NCBI GenBank assembly: GCA_017516315.1
Contig: JAFXDE010000042.1
Span: 1 to 60,712, forward strand
Length of the DNA stretch: 60,712 nucleotides
Source: Clostridia bacterium
GTDB taxonomy: Bacteria > Bacillota > Clostridia > Oscillospirales > Acutalibacteraceae
Direction: 5' to 3'
The notes under the pieces were generated by a model. The model saw only the letters and a program-made list of their open reading frames with translations, made no database searches and had not been told where the DNA came from. Shown here one piece after another: positions 16,582-26,775 of this stretch (position 1 is the stretch's first letter; the number at the start of each line of letters is the position of its first letter). The translations under genes and the position numbers were made by a program.

Positions 16582-17943
16582 ATGGCAATCAAAAAAAACG
16601 ATGAAATACGTCTTAAGATAACTACTCTGACCTCACAGGGAAGCGGTCTGGGGCGGTTTAACGATATGGCTGTTTTCGTAGAGGGAAGCGCCGTCGGAGA
16701 TGACCTTTTGGTTCACATAATCAAGGTTAAGAAAAACTATGCCGTGGGTATAATCAAAAAGATTTACAAGGCCTCACCTGACAGAACGGAAGCTGACTGT
16801 GAGGCTTTCGGAAGATGCGGCGGCTGCAGCTACCGTCACATTTCCTACGAAGCGGAAAAAAGAGAGAAGCTGCAGTCTGTGACTGACGCTATGAACCGTA
16901 TCGGCGGTATTGACATAAAGGCAGAAAGCATTTACACCGTAAAAAATCCCTGCCGTTACCGTAATAAGGCTCAGATACCCGTAGGTCTTGACAGGGAAGG
17001 CAATCTCATAACAGGCTTTTATTCTAAAAGAAGCCACCGTATAATTCCCTGCGAGGACTGTCTTTTACAGATGCCTGATTTTAAAAATATCGTTTCTGCG
17101 GTGAGAGGTTACATTCTCGGGAATCCCGTATCTGTCTACAATGAGGAGACGGGCGAGGGTCTCATAAGGCATATTTATTTAAGGCAGGGCAGAAAAACAG
17201 GTCAGATTATGGTATGTCTCGTAATTAACGGGGACACTCTGCCGAAAAAGGACAGGTTTATCGAGGCTGTTCTTGAGTCAAATGAAAACATAAGGTCAAT
17301 CGTTCTTAATATCAACAAAGAGGATACGAATGTAGTTCTCGGCGATAAATGTATAACTGTCTGGGGTGAAGATTTTATAGAGGATGAGCTTTGCGGTCTT
17401 ACCTTCAGAATTTCTCCTCTGTCTTTTTATCAGGTAAACCCTGAGGGTACGGAAATCCTCTACGGCAAGGCAAAAGAGTACGCTTCGCTGAAAGGAGGAG
17501 AGACTCTTCTCGACCTTTACTGCGGAACGGGTACTATCGGTCTTACTATGGCTAAAGACTGCAAGGAGCTTATCGGCGTGGAGATTATTCCTCAGGCTAT
17601 CGAAAATGCGAAGAAAAATGCAGCTCTTAACAGTATAGAAAATGCCCGTTTTATCTGTGACGATGCTTCGGGTGCGGCGAAGACTCTCTTCGATGAGGGC
17701 ATAAGACCTGATGTGATTATTCTTGACCCGCCGAGAAAGGGCTGCAGTGCCGATGTAATCGACACGGTAGTGAATATGAAGCCTGAAAGAGTGGTTTATG
17801 TTTCCTGCGATCCTGCTACTCTGGCCAGAGACTGCAGAATCTTTGAGGATAAGGGCTACAAGGTGAAAGAGCTCTGTGCAGTAGATATGTTCCCCAGAAC
17901 GGTGCATGTCGAAAGTGTCGCTCTTTTGTCAAGAATTATTTAA
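16582..17943 (+). CDS. rlmCD: 23S rRNA (uracil-5-)-methyltransferase, RlmCD/RlmD family
   Basis: A 453-residue SAM-dependent RNA methyltransferase that makes m5U. It has an N-terminal TRAM domain, a four-cysteine iron-sulfur motif (C-x5-CGGC followed by a later Cys), the SAM loop LDLYCGTGTIG near 310, ILDPPRKG, and the catalytic cysteine in VSCDPATLARD. Firmicute members modify both U747 and U1939 of 23S rRNA; whether this one does both is not visible. It is coupled to the second two-component system by 12 nt, an unusual partner for a housekeeping enzyme. Confidence 0.93.
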   Translation: MAIKKNDEIRLKITTLTSQGSGLGRFNDMAVFVEGSAVGDDLLVHIIKVKKNYAVGIIKKIYKASPDRTEADCEAFGRCGGCSYRHISYEAEKREKLQSVTDAMNRIGGIDIKAESIYTVKNPCRYRNKAQIPVGLDREGNLITGFYSKRSHRIIPCEDCLLQMPDFKNIVSAVRGYILGNPVSVYNEETGEGLIRHIYLRQGRKTGQIMVCLVINGDTLPKKDRFIEAVLESNENIRSIVLNINKEDTNVVLGDKCITVWGEDFIEDELCGLTFRISPLSFYQVNPEGTEILYGKAKEYASLKGGETLLDLYCGTGTIGLTMAKDCKELIGVEIIPQAIENAKKNAALNSIENARFICDDASGAAKTLFDEGIRPDVIILDPPRKGCSADVIDTVVNMKPERVVYVSCDPATLARDCRIFEDKGYKVKELCAVDMFPRTVHVESVALLSRII

Positions 17944-17962
17944 CGAAGAGAGGATTAATATA

Positions 17963-18358
17963 ATGGAAAAATATGACAGGATATTTAACAGCCAACGGGA
18001 AAAAGACTCGAAAATTGAACTTGCAAACGGATATATTTCTGCTACGGAAATTCTTTTTGAAGAGGAAAAAACAGTTGTAAGGATTGATGCTAAGGGAGCT
18101 GTTGACTTTCTGGATTCAGAAGATAAGCTTATTGCCGCAATTAATATTCCGGAACAGACGGGCGGAAAAGAGGCTTACACCGAGGTGCTGTGCAGTGTTG
18201 AAGATGACTGTATTTTGCTGAAGCTTCCCGTTGTGGAATGGATTGATAATTATCCTCATTGCGACGGAGAGCATGACCGTTGGGACAGTAAAATTATCGG
18301 ATATCATAATTTGGCATTTGATCTGAAAACAAAGAAGATAGTTTTAAAGGCGTTTTAA
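17963..18358 (+). CDS. Conserved-looking hypothetical protein, 131 residues
   Basis: I do not recognise this protein. It starts at MEKYDRIF after an AGAGAGGA ribosome binding site, 19 nt behind rlmCD, so it is probably cotranscribed. It is acidic, soluble and without membrane segments or signal peptide. Visible landmarks are an N-terminal beta-rich half (KIELANGYISATEILFEEEKTVVRID), a hydrophobic ILLKLPVVEWI and a histidine- and aspartate-rich stretch NYPHCDGEHDRWDSKIIGYHN that could bind a metal. A longer in-frame start at 17906 would overlap rlmCD and has no ribosome binding site. Confidence 0.7.
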   Translation: MEKYDRIFNSQREKDSKIELANGYISATEILFEEEKTVVRIDAKGAVDFLDSEDKLIAAINIPEQTGGKEAYTEVLCSVEDDCILLKLPVVEWIDNYPHCDGEHDRWDSKIIGYHNLAFDLKTKKIVLKAF

Positions 18359-18370
18359 CTGTTATTTATA

Positions 18371-18408
18371 TGCAACCGATAACGGTAGGGTTTAGTTAAC
18401 CGATTACA
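18371..18408 (+). promoter_or_regulatory. Two LacI/CcpA-type operators before the alpha-glucosidase operon
   Basis: TGCAACCGATAACG (18371-18384) and GTTAACCGATTACA (18395-18408) each match 12 of 14 positions of the cre consensus TGWAANCGNTNWCA; their centres are 24 bp apart. They suggest repression by CcpA or a MalR-like regulator in response to sugar. Confidence 0.65.
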
Positions 18409-18466
18409 TTAAACCTGTGTCTAAGCTGTCAAAAACTAAGCTCAAAATATCAAAGGAGAAAATATT

Positions 18467-20128
18467 ATGAACGGTAATCAGTGGTATAAGGATATGGTTT
18501 TCTATCAGATATGGCCCCGTTCCTTCAAGGACGGAAACGGCGACGGTATGGGCGACCTTATCGGTGTTTATGAAAAGCTCGACTATATTAAATCTCTGGG
18601 CTGTGACGGTATATGGTTTTCACCTCTTTATCCCTCTCCCGGTGTGGATTGCGGATATGACATTTCTGATTATTTCGGTATAGCTGAGGAATTCGGCGGA
18701 ATGGAAGCCTTTAAAAGAGTGCTCGACGGCGCTCACGAAAGAGGAATGAAGGTTATTATGGATCTGGTGGTAAATCATACGAGCGATCAGCACGAATGGT
18801 TTCAGAAAAGCCGTCAGAGAATAGAGCCTTACACGGATTATTACATCTGGCGCCCTGCCAAGGCTGACGGAAAGCTCCCCAATAACTGGGACTCTCTTTT
18901 CGAGGGTAAGGCCTGGGCCTGGGATGAGGTAAGAAAGGAGTATTATCTTCATCTTTTCGCTGTTCAGCAGGCAGATCTTAATATGGATAATCCACTGGTT
19001 CGCGAAGAGGTTAAAAAGGTTCTTAAGTTCTGGCTTGACCTGGGAGTGGACGGCTTCCGTGAGGATGTAATCACTTTTATTTCGAAAAAGGAAGGTCTAC
19101 CGGACGATTATATTATGCCTGCATCAAAAGGCTTCAATTATTTTAATCACGGTCCGCATCTGCACGAATATCTCAAAGAATTCAGGGATGATGTCTTCTC
19201 TCATTATGACTGTATGACCTTGGCGGAGGCACCGATGATAAAGCCAAAGAAGGCACTCAGATATATCGATGAAACAAATGAGCCTGTCCTCGATATGATG
19301 ATTCAGTTCTCCACGCAGGAGGCTGACTGTATGTTTACGGATTTCGTACACATGCCCTTTTCTCTTCGTAAATTAAAGAGAGCCTTTTCCTCGTGGCAGA
19401 CAGGCCTTGAGGGCAGAGGGTGGAATATGCTCTATATGGAAAACCATGACCATCCGAGAATAGTTTCACGCTACGGAAGTGAAAAATTCCTCAGCGAAAG
19501 CGCAAAGATGCTCGCTGTTTCTTATCTGTTCCTTAAAGGTACGCCCTTTGTTTATCAGGGACAGGAAATCGGTATGAGTAATTGGTATCCCGAGGATCCG
19601 TCAATGTATGAGGATGTGCAGACACGCTGGCAGTATGAAAATGTAGGAGTAAAGAAATCTCCCGAAAAGAGACTTCAGCGCTTATGGCACGGCTCCCGTG
19701 ATTCTGCCCGTACACCCGTACAGTGGGACGGCAGTGAGAATGCAGGCTTTACGACGGGTATACCCTGGTTTTATGTAAACGAAAATTATAAGGATATTAA
19801 TGTAGCCTCTCAGGAAAAGGATGAAAAATCCGTGCTGAATTTTTACCGCAAGGCAATCGCTCTTCGTAAAAGACTTTCCTGTGTACGCTACGGAGATTAT
19901 AAAGAGTACGCAAGGAGTTCATCGAAGCTTTACATTTATTCCCGCGAGGATGAAAAGCAGAAGCTTTTAGTCGTCTGCTCATTCTCCGATAAGAATGAAA
20001 AATGGAAAGCACCGAAGGATTTTGATATGAAAAATGCAGAGCCTTGTCTTTGTAATTACGGCGGTGCAGAGAGCCTTGACCTGCGTCCCTATGAGGCAAG
20101 AGTATACCTGTGGAATAAACAGGTATAA
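18467..20128 (+). CDS. GH13 alpha-glucosidase (oligo-1,6-glucosidase/maltase type)
   Basis: A 553-residue cytoplasmic alpha-glucosidase. The N-terminus WYKDMVFYQIWPRSFKDGNGDGMGDL and the DLVVNHTSDQHEWF motif are those of GH13 subfamily 31 enzymes. The nucleophile is D200 in DGFRED, the acid/base E254 in LAEAP, and the third acid D328 in ENHDHPR. It hydrolyses alpha-1,4 or alpha-1,6 linkages in short oligosaccharides; which one is not decided by sequence reading. It lies 23 nt before a GPH symporter gene and behind two cre-like sites, giving an uptake-plus-hydrolysis operon for a small alpha-glucoside. Confidence 0.93.
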   Translation: MNGNQWYKDMVFYQIWPRSFKDGNGDGMGDLIGVYEKLDYIKSLGCDGIWFSPLYPSPGVDCGYDISDYFGIAEEFGGMEAFKRVLDGAHERGMKVIMDLVVNHTSDQHEWFQKSRQRIEPYTDYYIWRPAKADGKLPNNWDSLFEGKAWAWDEVRKEYYLHLFAVQQADLNMDNPLVREEVKKVLKFWLDLGVDGFREDVITFISKKEGLPDDYIMPASKGFNYFNHGPHLHEYLKEFRDDVFSHYDCMTLAEAPMIKPKKALRYIDETNEPVLDMMIQFSTQEADCMFTDFVHMPFSLRKLKRAFSSWQTGLEGRGWNMLYMENHDHPRIVSRYGSEKFLSESAKMLAVSYLFLKGTPFVYQGQEIGMSNWYPEDPSMYEDVQTRWQYENVGVKKSPEKRLQRLWHGSRDSARTPVQWDGSENAGFTTGIPWFYVNENYKDINVASQEKDEKSVLNFYRKAIALRKRLSCVRYGDYKEYARSSSKLYIYSREDEKQKLLVVCSFSDKNEKWKAPKDFDMKNAEPCLCNYGGAESLDLRPYEARVYLWNKQV

Positions 20129-20151
20129 CCGAGAGAAAAAGGAGAAAGATA

Positions 20152-21609
20152 ATGGAACTCATTTCTAAAGTAAAAAGTGTTCTGGGCGGCAGACCCGAAT
20201 GGTCCACGGAGCCCGGTGAAAGATTGAGCTACTATTCTTATTTTGCAGGACAGAATATGATTTACACACTTTTTAATGTGTGTCTTACTACATACCTTCT
20301 GTTTTTAGGCATAGACCCTATCAAGTCAGCGACGGTTATGCTTATAGTCAAGGTATGGGATGCTGTTAACGATACTCTTTTCGGCGTTATCTTTGACTCA
20401 GTAAAATTCAAAAGCGGAAAGAAATATCTTCCCTGGATACGCGTTTCTACTATGCTTATCCCTATCGCGACTATACTTACCTTCGTTATTCCCTCAGGCT
20501 CCTCACAGACGGTTAAGCTTGTCTGGTTTGCTGTTGCTTATATGCTCTGGGATACGGCGTATACCCTGTGCGATGTGCCTATTTTCGGTATTCTTACCTC
20601 TATGAGTCAGAGTATCGACGAAAGAAACTCTATCCAGTCCTATAAGAGCATCGCTACCTATGCAGGTGTAGGTATAACCTCTACTCTTTCCACCGTGCTT
20701 ATCAGCGAAAAGGTCGGCATGAATTACGGCACCATTACGGTGGTCATCTGTATTCTCGCCTTTGCCTTTATGCTTCCTGCCTCCTTCAAGCTCAAGGAAC
20801 GCTTCCGTACCGAGGCGGAGGAGACCTTCACTATCAGAAGAATGTTCTCTTATCTTTTTAAAAACAAGTATCTTCTTATATACTATCTCGGACTTTTCTT
20901 CTATTCGTCACTGAGCATCGGTAACGCATTTACTCTTTATGTTTCCTATTATCTTTTCCACAGCGCTCTGTTCTCTCTCGTAGTAGGCGCTGTAGGTACC
21001 GTGCCTCAGTTTATTATCGCACTTCTTCTGCCGAAGCTTATCCGTAAATACGATAAGATGAAGGTGAACCGTGTATGTCTGCTTCTTTATGTAATACTCA
21101 GCTTTATTACCTGGGCGGTGGGCTACGGCAATGTGGTGGTTTACATCATTATGTTTACTATCCGTTCCATACCTCTTGCAGTGGTAGCTCTCGAAATGTT
21201 TATCTTTACGCCTGACTGCGCTGAGTACGGCTATTTTAAAAGCGGTACCGAGGCCAAGGGTATCACTTTCGCCGTACAGACCTTTATGGCGAAGCTTACA
21301 GGCTCTATTTCAGGCTCGCTTGGTATGTTCCTTCTCGGTCTTCAGTCCGTAGGCTGGAAGATGGTAGAGGTAAGCTCTTTTCAGGAGCTGGAGCAAAGCG
21401 GTGTAACACAGACTCCTCACGCTCTGAATATGCTTTGGCTGATCTTTATGCTTATTCCGGCTGTCGGCGGACTTCTGGCATATATAGTATGGCTTTTCTA
21501 TGACCTTAAGGATAAGGATGTTCAGATTATGATTGAGTGTAATACGGGCAAAATAAGCAGAGAGGAGGCTCTCTCTAAGATGTCCAAAAAATACGATATA
21601 AAGGAGTAA
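20152..21609 (+). CDS. GPH-family sugar:cation symporter (MelB-like)
   Basis: A 485-residue, 12-segment transporter of the glycoside-pentoside-hexuronide family. The loop motif WDAVNDTLFGVIFD corresponds to the conserved DAxxDPxxG of MelB, and YMLWDTAYTLCDVP to the second family signature. The N-terminal ERLSYYSYFAGQNMIY is also typical. It probably imports the glucoside cleaved by the GH13 enzyme encoded immediately upstream. No phosphotransferase or ABC components are present in the operon. Confidence 0.9.
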   Translation: MELISKVKSVLGGRPEWSTEPGERLSYYSYFAGQNMIYTLFNVCLTTYLLFLGIDPIKSATVMLIVKVWDAVNDTLFGVIFDSVKFKSGKKYLPWIRVSTMLIPIATILTFVIPSGSSQTVKLVWFAVAYMLWDTAYTLCDVPIFGILTSMSQSIDERNSIQSYKSIATYAGVGITSTLSTVLISEKVGMNYGTITVVICILAFAFMLPASFKLKERFRTEAEETFTIRRMFSYLFKNKYLLIYYLGLFFYSSLSIGNAFTLYVSYYLFHSALFSLVVGAVGTVPQFIIALLLPKLIRKYDKMKVNRVCLLLYVILSFITWAVGYGNVVVYIIMFTIRSIPLAVVALEMFIFTPDCAEYGYFKSGTEAKGITFAVQTFMAKLTGSISGSLGMFLLGLQSVGWKMVEVSSFQELEQSGVTQTPHALNMLWLIFMLIPAVGGLLAYIVWLFYDLKDKDVQIMIECNTGKISREEALSKMSKKYDIKE

Positions 21610-21622
21610 ACGAGACGCACAA

Positions 21623-23014
21623 ATGAAAAAACTAATCAGCATATTATTGGTATTATCTCTTCTGCTTCTTACGGGCTGCAATAAAAATCCCGAGTCGGAA
21701 GCACAGGATGCGGTGCTTACCGATTATCTCGACCGCGTGAAAAGCTTCGAGGGCGTAACACATCAGTACGGCCAGGAGGAAAGCCGGGTGCTTTTCGGTG
21801 AAAAATTAGTGGCGACGGTGCTTTATCCCGTAACGGGTATCGAAGAGCTTGACGGGGCAATTGATGAATATATCGACGGTGTTATAGTTTCTTCTCAGCT
21901 GGATTTCGTGGAAGATGAATTGGAGGAGGCGGCAGAGCTGCTTGTTTCCTATAACAGCTATCTTAATAAAAACGGTATGGTAAGTGTGGAATTTGCGGAG
22001 CATTATTTGAATTCTGCTCTCGCTCATCCTATTGATCTTGTCAGAACATTTACTGCGGATGCTGAAAGCGGGAAGCTTCTCTCTTTAGATGACATACTGA
22101 AAAAAGGTAAAAGAGAGCTTATAGAAAAGCGTCTTATCGAGGAATTCAATATAGACATAGAGTATAGTGACGGAGATATTCTGGCAAATTGGATTTTAGC
22201 TGATAACTGCCTTAAGATTATTCTTGCCCGCGGTGAATTTTTGCCTATGTCTGACGGAACGAAGTCCTTTACCTTTACTAAAAAGGAGACAAAGGAGCTG
22301 CTTAAGGACGGTAAAGAAGAGGCAAGTTTGCAGGTAAATCAGGATGAAAAGCAGGATACTGTTTCCGAACAGCTGTCGGAGGTGCATATTGATACGGATA
22401 AGCCGATGATCGCTCTTACCTTTGACGACGGACCGAGCGCCCATACTCAAAGGCTTCTGGATATATTTAAAAAGTACGGAGGAAAGAGTACCTTCTTCGT
22501 TCTCGGAAATACCCTGGATAACAGAAAGGACACGCTGAAAAGAATGGTTGCCGAGGGTCACGAAATCGGTAATCACAGCTGGAGCCACAGACAGTTTACG
22601 AACATCGGTATAGATGAGGTCAAGGATGAGATAATGATGACCCGAGCCAAAATCTATGATATTACTGGAGTGGACTGTACTATTGTCAGACCGCCCTACG
22701 GCGCCTGCAGCGATGAAATAAGAGCGCTCGGCAAGGAAATCGGTGTTTCCTACATTAACTGGTCGGTGGATACCCTTGACTGGAAAACGAAGAATTCTGA
22801 GGCAGTGTTTAAAGAGATAATGAAGGATGTAAGTGACGGCCATATTATTCTCTGTCATGATCTTCATAAAACCACCGTGGATGCTATGGAAAAGGCTATT
22901 CCTGCTCTTATAGATGAGGGATATCAGCTCGTGACTGTTTCCGAGCTTCTTACCTGCAGAGGCGGAGCTGTCGAGGTGGGTAAGATGTACTACAAACAGG
23001 TGAAAGGACAGTAA
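21623..23014 (+). CDS. Polysaccharide deacetylase lipoprotein (peptidoglycan deacetylase type)
   Basis: A 463-residue lipoprotein. The signal sequence ends in the lipobox LLTGC (C19). A PdaC-like N-terminal region (about 45-230) precedes the NodB catalytic domain: motif 1 LTFDDGPS (D268/D269), motif 2 H318-x3-H322 in GNHSWSH, motif 3 RPPYG, and SVDTLDWK and LCHDLHKTT near the end. Such enzymes deacetylate GlcNAc or MurNAc in peptidoglycan and raise lysozyme resistance. It starts 13 nt after the symporter gene and is followed by a NimA-like gene after 2 nt, so it is part of a longer transcript. Confidence 0.92.
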   Translation: MKKLISILLVLSLLLLTGCNKNPESEAQDAVLTDYLDRVKSFEGVTHQYGQEESRVLFGEKLVATVLYPVTGIEELDGAIDEYIDGVIVSSQLDFVEDELEEAAELLVSYNSYLNKNGMVSVEFAEHYLNSALAHPIDLVRTFTADAESGKLLSLDDILKKGKRELIEKRLIEEFNIDIEYSDGDILANWILADNCLKIILARGEFLPMSDGTKSFTFTKKETKELLKDGKEEASLQVNQDEKQDTVSEQLSEVHIDTDKPMIALTFDDGPSAHTQRLLDIFKKYGGKSTFFVLGNTLDNRKDTLKRMVAEGHEIGNHSWSHRQFTNIGIDEVKDEIMMTRAKIYDITGVDCTIVRPPYGACSDEIRALGKEIGVSYINWSVDTLDWKTKNSEAVFKEIMKDVSDGHIILCHDLHKTTVDAMEKAIPALIDEGYQLVTVSELLTCRGGAVEVGKMYYKQVKGQ

Positions 23015-23016
23015 AA

Positions 23017-23502
23017 ATGAATAAAGGTATAACAAAAAGAGAAAGAGAAATTACGGATATGGAGGAAATTCTTTCCATTCTCGATAAAGCCAAAGTTTTA
23101 CATTTAGGCTTGGTTGACGGAGATGAGCCCTATGTAGTTCCGATGAATTACGGTTACCTTATGGAAGACGGAAAAATGACCGTCTATCTTCACGGCGCCC
23201 TCAAGGGCAGAAAGCTCGAGCTTATGAGAGTGAATCCTAAGGTTTTCTTTGAAATGGACTGTGATATCGTACCCTTTGAGGGTAAAACAGCCTGTAATTA
23301 CGGCATCACCTACGCTTCCGTTATGGGCAGAGGTAAGGCTGTCATAGTCGAGGACACCGAAGAGAAGATAAAGGGCCTCAGGGTGCTTATGAAAACCCAG
23401 ACGGGAAGAGATTTCGACATAACCGAAAAGATGGCAGGCATAGTCTCTGTTATCAGAATAGATGTCTCTGACTTTACGGCAAAGAAAAGACCTATGGGTT
23501 AA
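23017..23502 (+). CDS. Pyridoxamine 5'-phosphate oxidase-family flavoprotein (NimA-like)
   Basis: A 161-residue split-barrel FMN-binding protein. It starts KREREITDMEEILSILDKAKVLHLGLVDGDEPYVVPMNYGY, the pattern of the nitroimidazole-reductase (Nim)-related PNPOx family. Typical members bind FMN or haem, with unknown physiological substrates; drug resistance is not implied here. It starts 2 nt after the deacetylase stop with its RBS inside that gene, and a good terminator follows. Confidence 0.88.
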   Translation: MNKGITKREREITDMEEILSILDKAKVLHLGLVDGDEPYVVPMNYGYLMEDGKMTVYLHGALKGRKLELMRVNPKVFFEMDCDIVPFEGKTACNYGITYASVMGRGKAVIVEDTEEKIKGLRVLMKTQTGRDFDITEKMAGIVSVIRIDVSDFTAKKRPMG

Positions 23503-23507
23503 ATATT

Positions 23508-23539
23508 AAAGGCTATTGCAGAGCTGCAGTAGCCTTTTT
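23508..23539 (+). terminator. Terminator after the NimA-like gene
   Basis: AAAGGCTA-T-TGCAG paired with CTGCA-G-TAGCCTTT, then a T run. The next operator array begins at the following base. Confidence 0.88.
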
Positions 23540-23611
23540 CTTACGGAATTCTTAAGATTTGCTGAAGAGTATCTTAAGTGTATTGTTTTATGCCTTTCTT
23601 TGCTTTATAGT
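23540..23611 (+). promoter_or_regulatory. Four phased CTTAAG-type half-sites and promoter of the VanY-like gene
   Basis: CTTACG (23540), CTTAAG (23551), CTGAAG (23562) and CTTAAG (23573) are repeated with an exact 11-bp period. A promoter follows, with -35 TTGTTT (23583-23588), a 17-nt spacer and -10 TATAGT (23606-23611). The array ends 4 bp before the weak -35, the geometry of PhoB-class activation. The same half-site occurs before the VanR-like gene. Confidence 0.8.
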
Positions 23612-23630
23612 GGTTACAGAGGTGATAGCT

Positions 23631-24320
23631 ATGAGTAAAAAAACGGGGAAAAAGAGGGAGAAAAGCCGCTTTCGGATACTCTTGGCAGTTTTTTTAGCCG
23701 TGTTCGTTATGACTGTGGCAGGCGATATGCTTCATAAAAATGAAAGCCTTTTCATAAAGGAAGCTTCTATGGAAAACGGTAGACTGCTTATGCTCATTAA
23801 TTCCGAAAACAAGGTTCCCGAGGATTATGAAACGGAGCTGATTACTCTTTCTAACGGCGAAAGGGTAGACAGCGAAATTTATCCGGACTTACAGAAAATG
23901 TTTGACGATATGAGGGCAGAGGGTTATTATCCCGAGGTCAGATCAGGCTATCGCAGCGAGGAAAATCAGGAGGAGATATTCGAAAGTAAATACGCATCCT
24001 TCCGTGAGCAGGGCTACAGCAAAAAAGAGGCGAGAAAGCTTACGGAGAAATGGGTGGCGGAGCCGGGAACAAGCGAGCATGAGACAGGTCTTGCCGTGGA
24101 CATAAATCCCGACAGAGATAAAAGCGGTGATGAGGTCTACAGATGGCTTTCGGAAAACGCACACAAGTACGGTTTTATAAAGCGCTACCCCGAGGACAAG
24201 ACAGACATTACAGGTATCGGTAATGAACCCTGGCACTACCGATATGTAGGTGAAAGGGCTGCAAGAGAAATTAAGGAGAAGGGTATGTGCCTTGAGGAAT
24301 ACATAGATTTTATTTCATAA
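23631..24320 (+). CDS. VanY-like zinc D-Ala-D-Ala carboxypeptidase
   Basis: A 229-residue membrane-anchored carboxypeptidase with one N-terminal membrane segment (about 15-32). The zinc site is SEHETGLAVD (H150, D157) and EPWHYRYVG (catalytic E199, H202), the M15/VanY signature. It removes the terminal D-Ala from peptidoglycan pentapeptides. ATG 23631 follows AGAGGTGAT; a frame extension upstream runs through the promoter and is rejected. The preceding CTTAAG array ties it to the VanRS-like system about 9 kb away. No ligase or racemase is adjacent, so a cell-wall remodelling response is more likely than full glycopeptide resistance. Confidence 0.93.
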   Translation: MSKKTGKKREKSRFRILLAVFLAVFVMTVAGDMLHKNESLFIKEASMENGRLLMLINSENKVPEDYETELITLSNGERVDSEIYPDLQKMFDDMRAEGYYPEVRSGYRSEENQEEIFESKYASFREQGYSKKEARKLTEKWVAEPGTSEHETGLAVDINPDRDKSGDEVYRWLSENAHKYGFIKRYPEDKTDITGIGNEPWHYRYVGERAAREIKEKGMCLEEYIDFIS

Positions 24321-24323
24321 AGT

Positions 24324-24353
24324 AAAATGCACTCTTGAAGAGGGTGCATTTTT
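24324..24353 (+). terminator. Terminator of the VanY-like gene
   Basis: A stem of about 12 bp beginning AAAATGCACTCT and ending AGGGTGCATTTT, then TT. The promoter of trmO is embedded in it. Confidence 0.82.
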
Positions 24354-24363
24354 ATAGTATAAT
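24335..24363 (+). promoter_or_regulatory. trmO promoter nested in the upstream terminator
   Basis: TTGAAG (24335-24340) in the terminator loop region, 17-nt spacer running through the 3' stem and T run, TATAAT (24358-24363). Confidence 0.75.
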
Positions 24364-24392
24364 GGAGAAAATCCCGAAAGAAGAACAGATAA

Positions 24393-25064
24393 ATGAAAGT
24401 TATAGCACATATTTATACGGACTTTCCCGAAAAGTTCGGTATACCCCGTCAAAGCGGACTTATCGATGAGCTTGAAGGAAAAATCGTTTTCACTCCCGAA
24501 TACCGTAATCCCGAAGCCTTAAGAGGCCTCGAGGATTTTTCCCATATATGGCTTTTATGGGAGTTTTCCGAGGCGGTCAGAGAGGAATGGCGGCCGACGG
24601 TCAGACCGCCCCTTTTAGGCGGTAATAAAAGAATGGGCGTCTTTGCTACCCGTTCACCCTTCCGTCCGAACTCCATCGGTCTTTCCTCGGTTAAGCTCGA
24701 CAGAATCGAGCAGACGGAAAAAGAGGGGACGGTTCTTTATGTAAAGGGAGCCGATCTGATGAACGGCACTCCCATTTATGATATTAAGCCATATCTTCCT
24801 TATGCGGACAGCCATCCCGAAGCCACAGGAGGTTTTACTGATAATCTCGACGAAAGACAGCTTGAGGTGAACTTTCCCGAAGAACTACTCATAAAAGTAC
24901 CCAAAGAGAGGAGGACGGCACTTATCAAGGTGTTAGCCTGTGACCCGAGACCTTCCTATCAGAATGATGAGGAGAGAGTTTACGGTCTGCCCTTCGGAGG
25001 GGTGGAGGTAAGCTTCAAGGTAAAGGGCAAGGTGCTTACGGTGGTGTCGGTCGAAAAAGCATAA
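24393..25064 (+). CDS. trmO: tRNA (t6A37) N6-methyltransferase TrmO
   Basis: A 223-residue TsaA/TrmO-fold protein that methylates N6 of t6A37 in threonine tRNA using SAM. Family landmarks are FGIPRQSGLID, LEDFSHIWLLWEF, GVFATRSPFRPNSIGLSSVKL and the C-terminal DPRPSYQND. Length is normal. The RBS is weak (GAAAGAAG), and the promoter is nested in the upstream terminator. A strong terminator follows. Confidence 0.93.
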   Translation: MKVIAHIYTDFPEKFGIPRQSGLIDELEGKIVFTPEYRNPEALRGLEDFSHIWLLWEFSEAVREEWRPTVRPPLLGGNKRMGVFATRSPFRPNSIGLSSVKLDRIEQTEKEGTVLYVKGADLMNGTPIYDIKPYLPYADSHPEATGGFTDNLDERQLEVNFPEELLIKVPKERRTALIKVLACDPRPSYQNDEERVYGLPFGGVEVSFKVKGKVLTVVSVEKA

Positions 25065-25073
25065 AAAATAAAA

Positions 25074-25112
25074 CGGTCGCAGAATTTATCTGCGACCGCA
25101 ATTTGTTTTTTT
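25074..25112. terminator. Bidirectional terminator between trmO and groL
   Basis: Ten-bp stem CGGTCGCAGA/TCTGCGACCG with a 5-nt loop. T-rich DNA follows on both strands (TTTGTTTTTTTT plus; TTTTATTTTTTAT minus). Confidence 0.88.
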
Positions 25113-25118
25113 TACGGA

Positions 25119-26756
<1,638 letters not shown>

Positions 26757-26775
26757 TTATAATTTCCTCCTTGGA

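Noticed and set aside
12525-24320. A complete vancomycin resistance cluster
   Set aside because: Only VanR/S-like regulators and a VanY-like carboxypeptidase are present; no D-Ala-D-Lac or D-Ala-D-Ser ligase, dehydrogenase, VanX or VanT gene is seen in the window.
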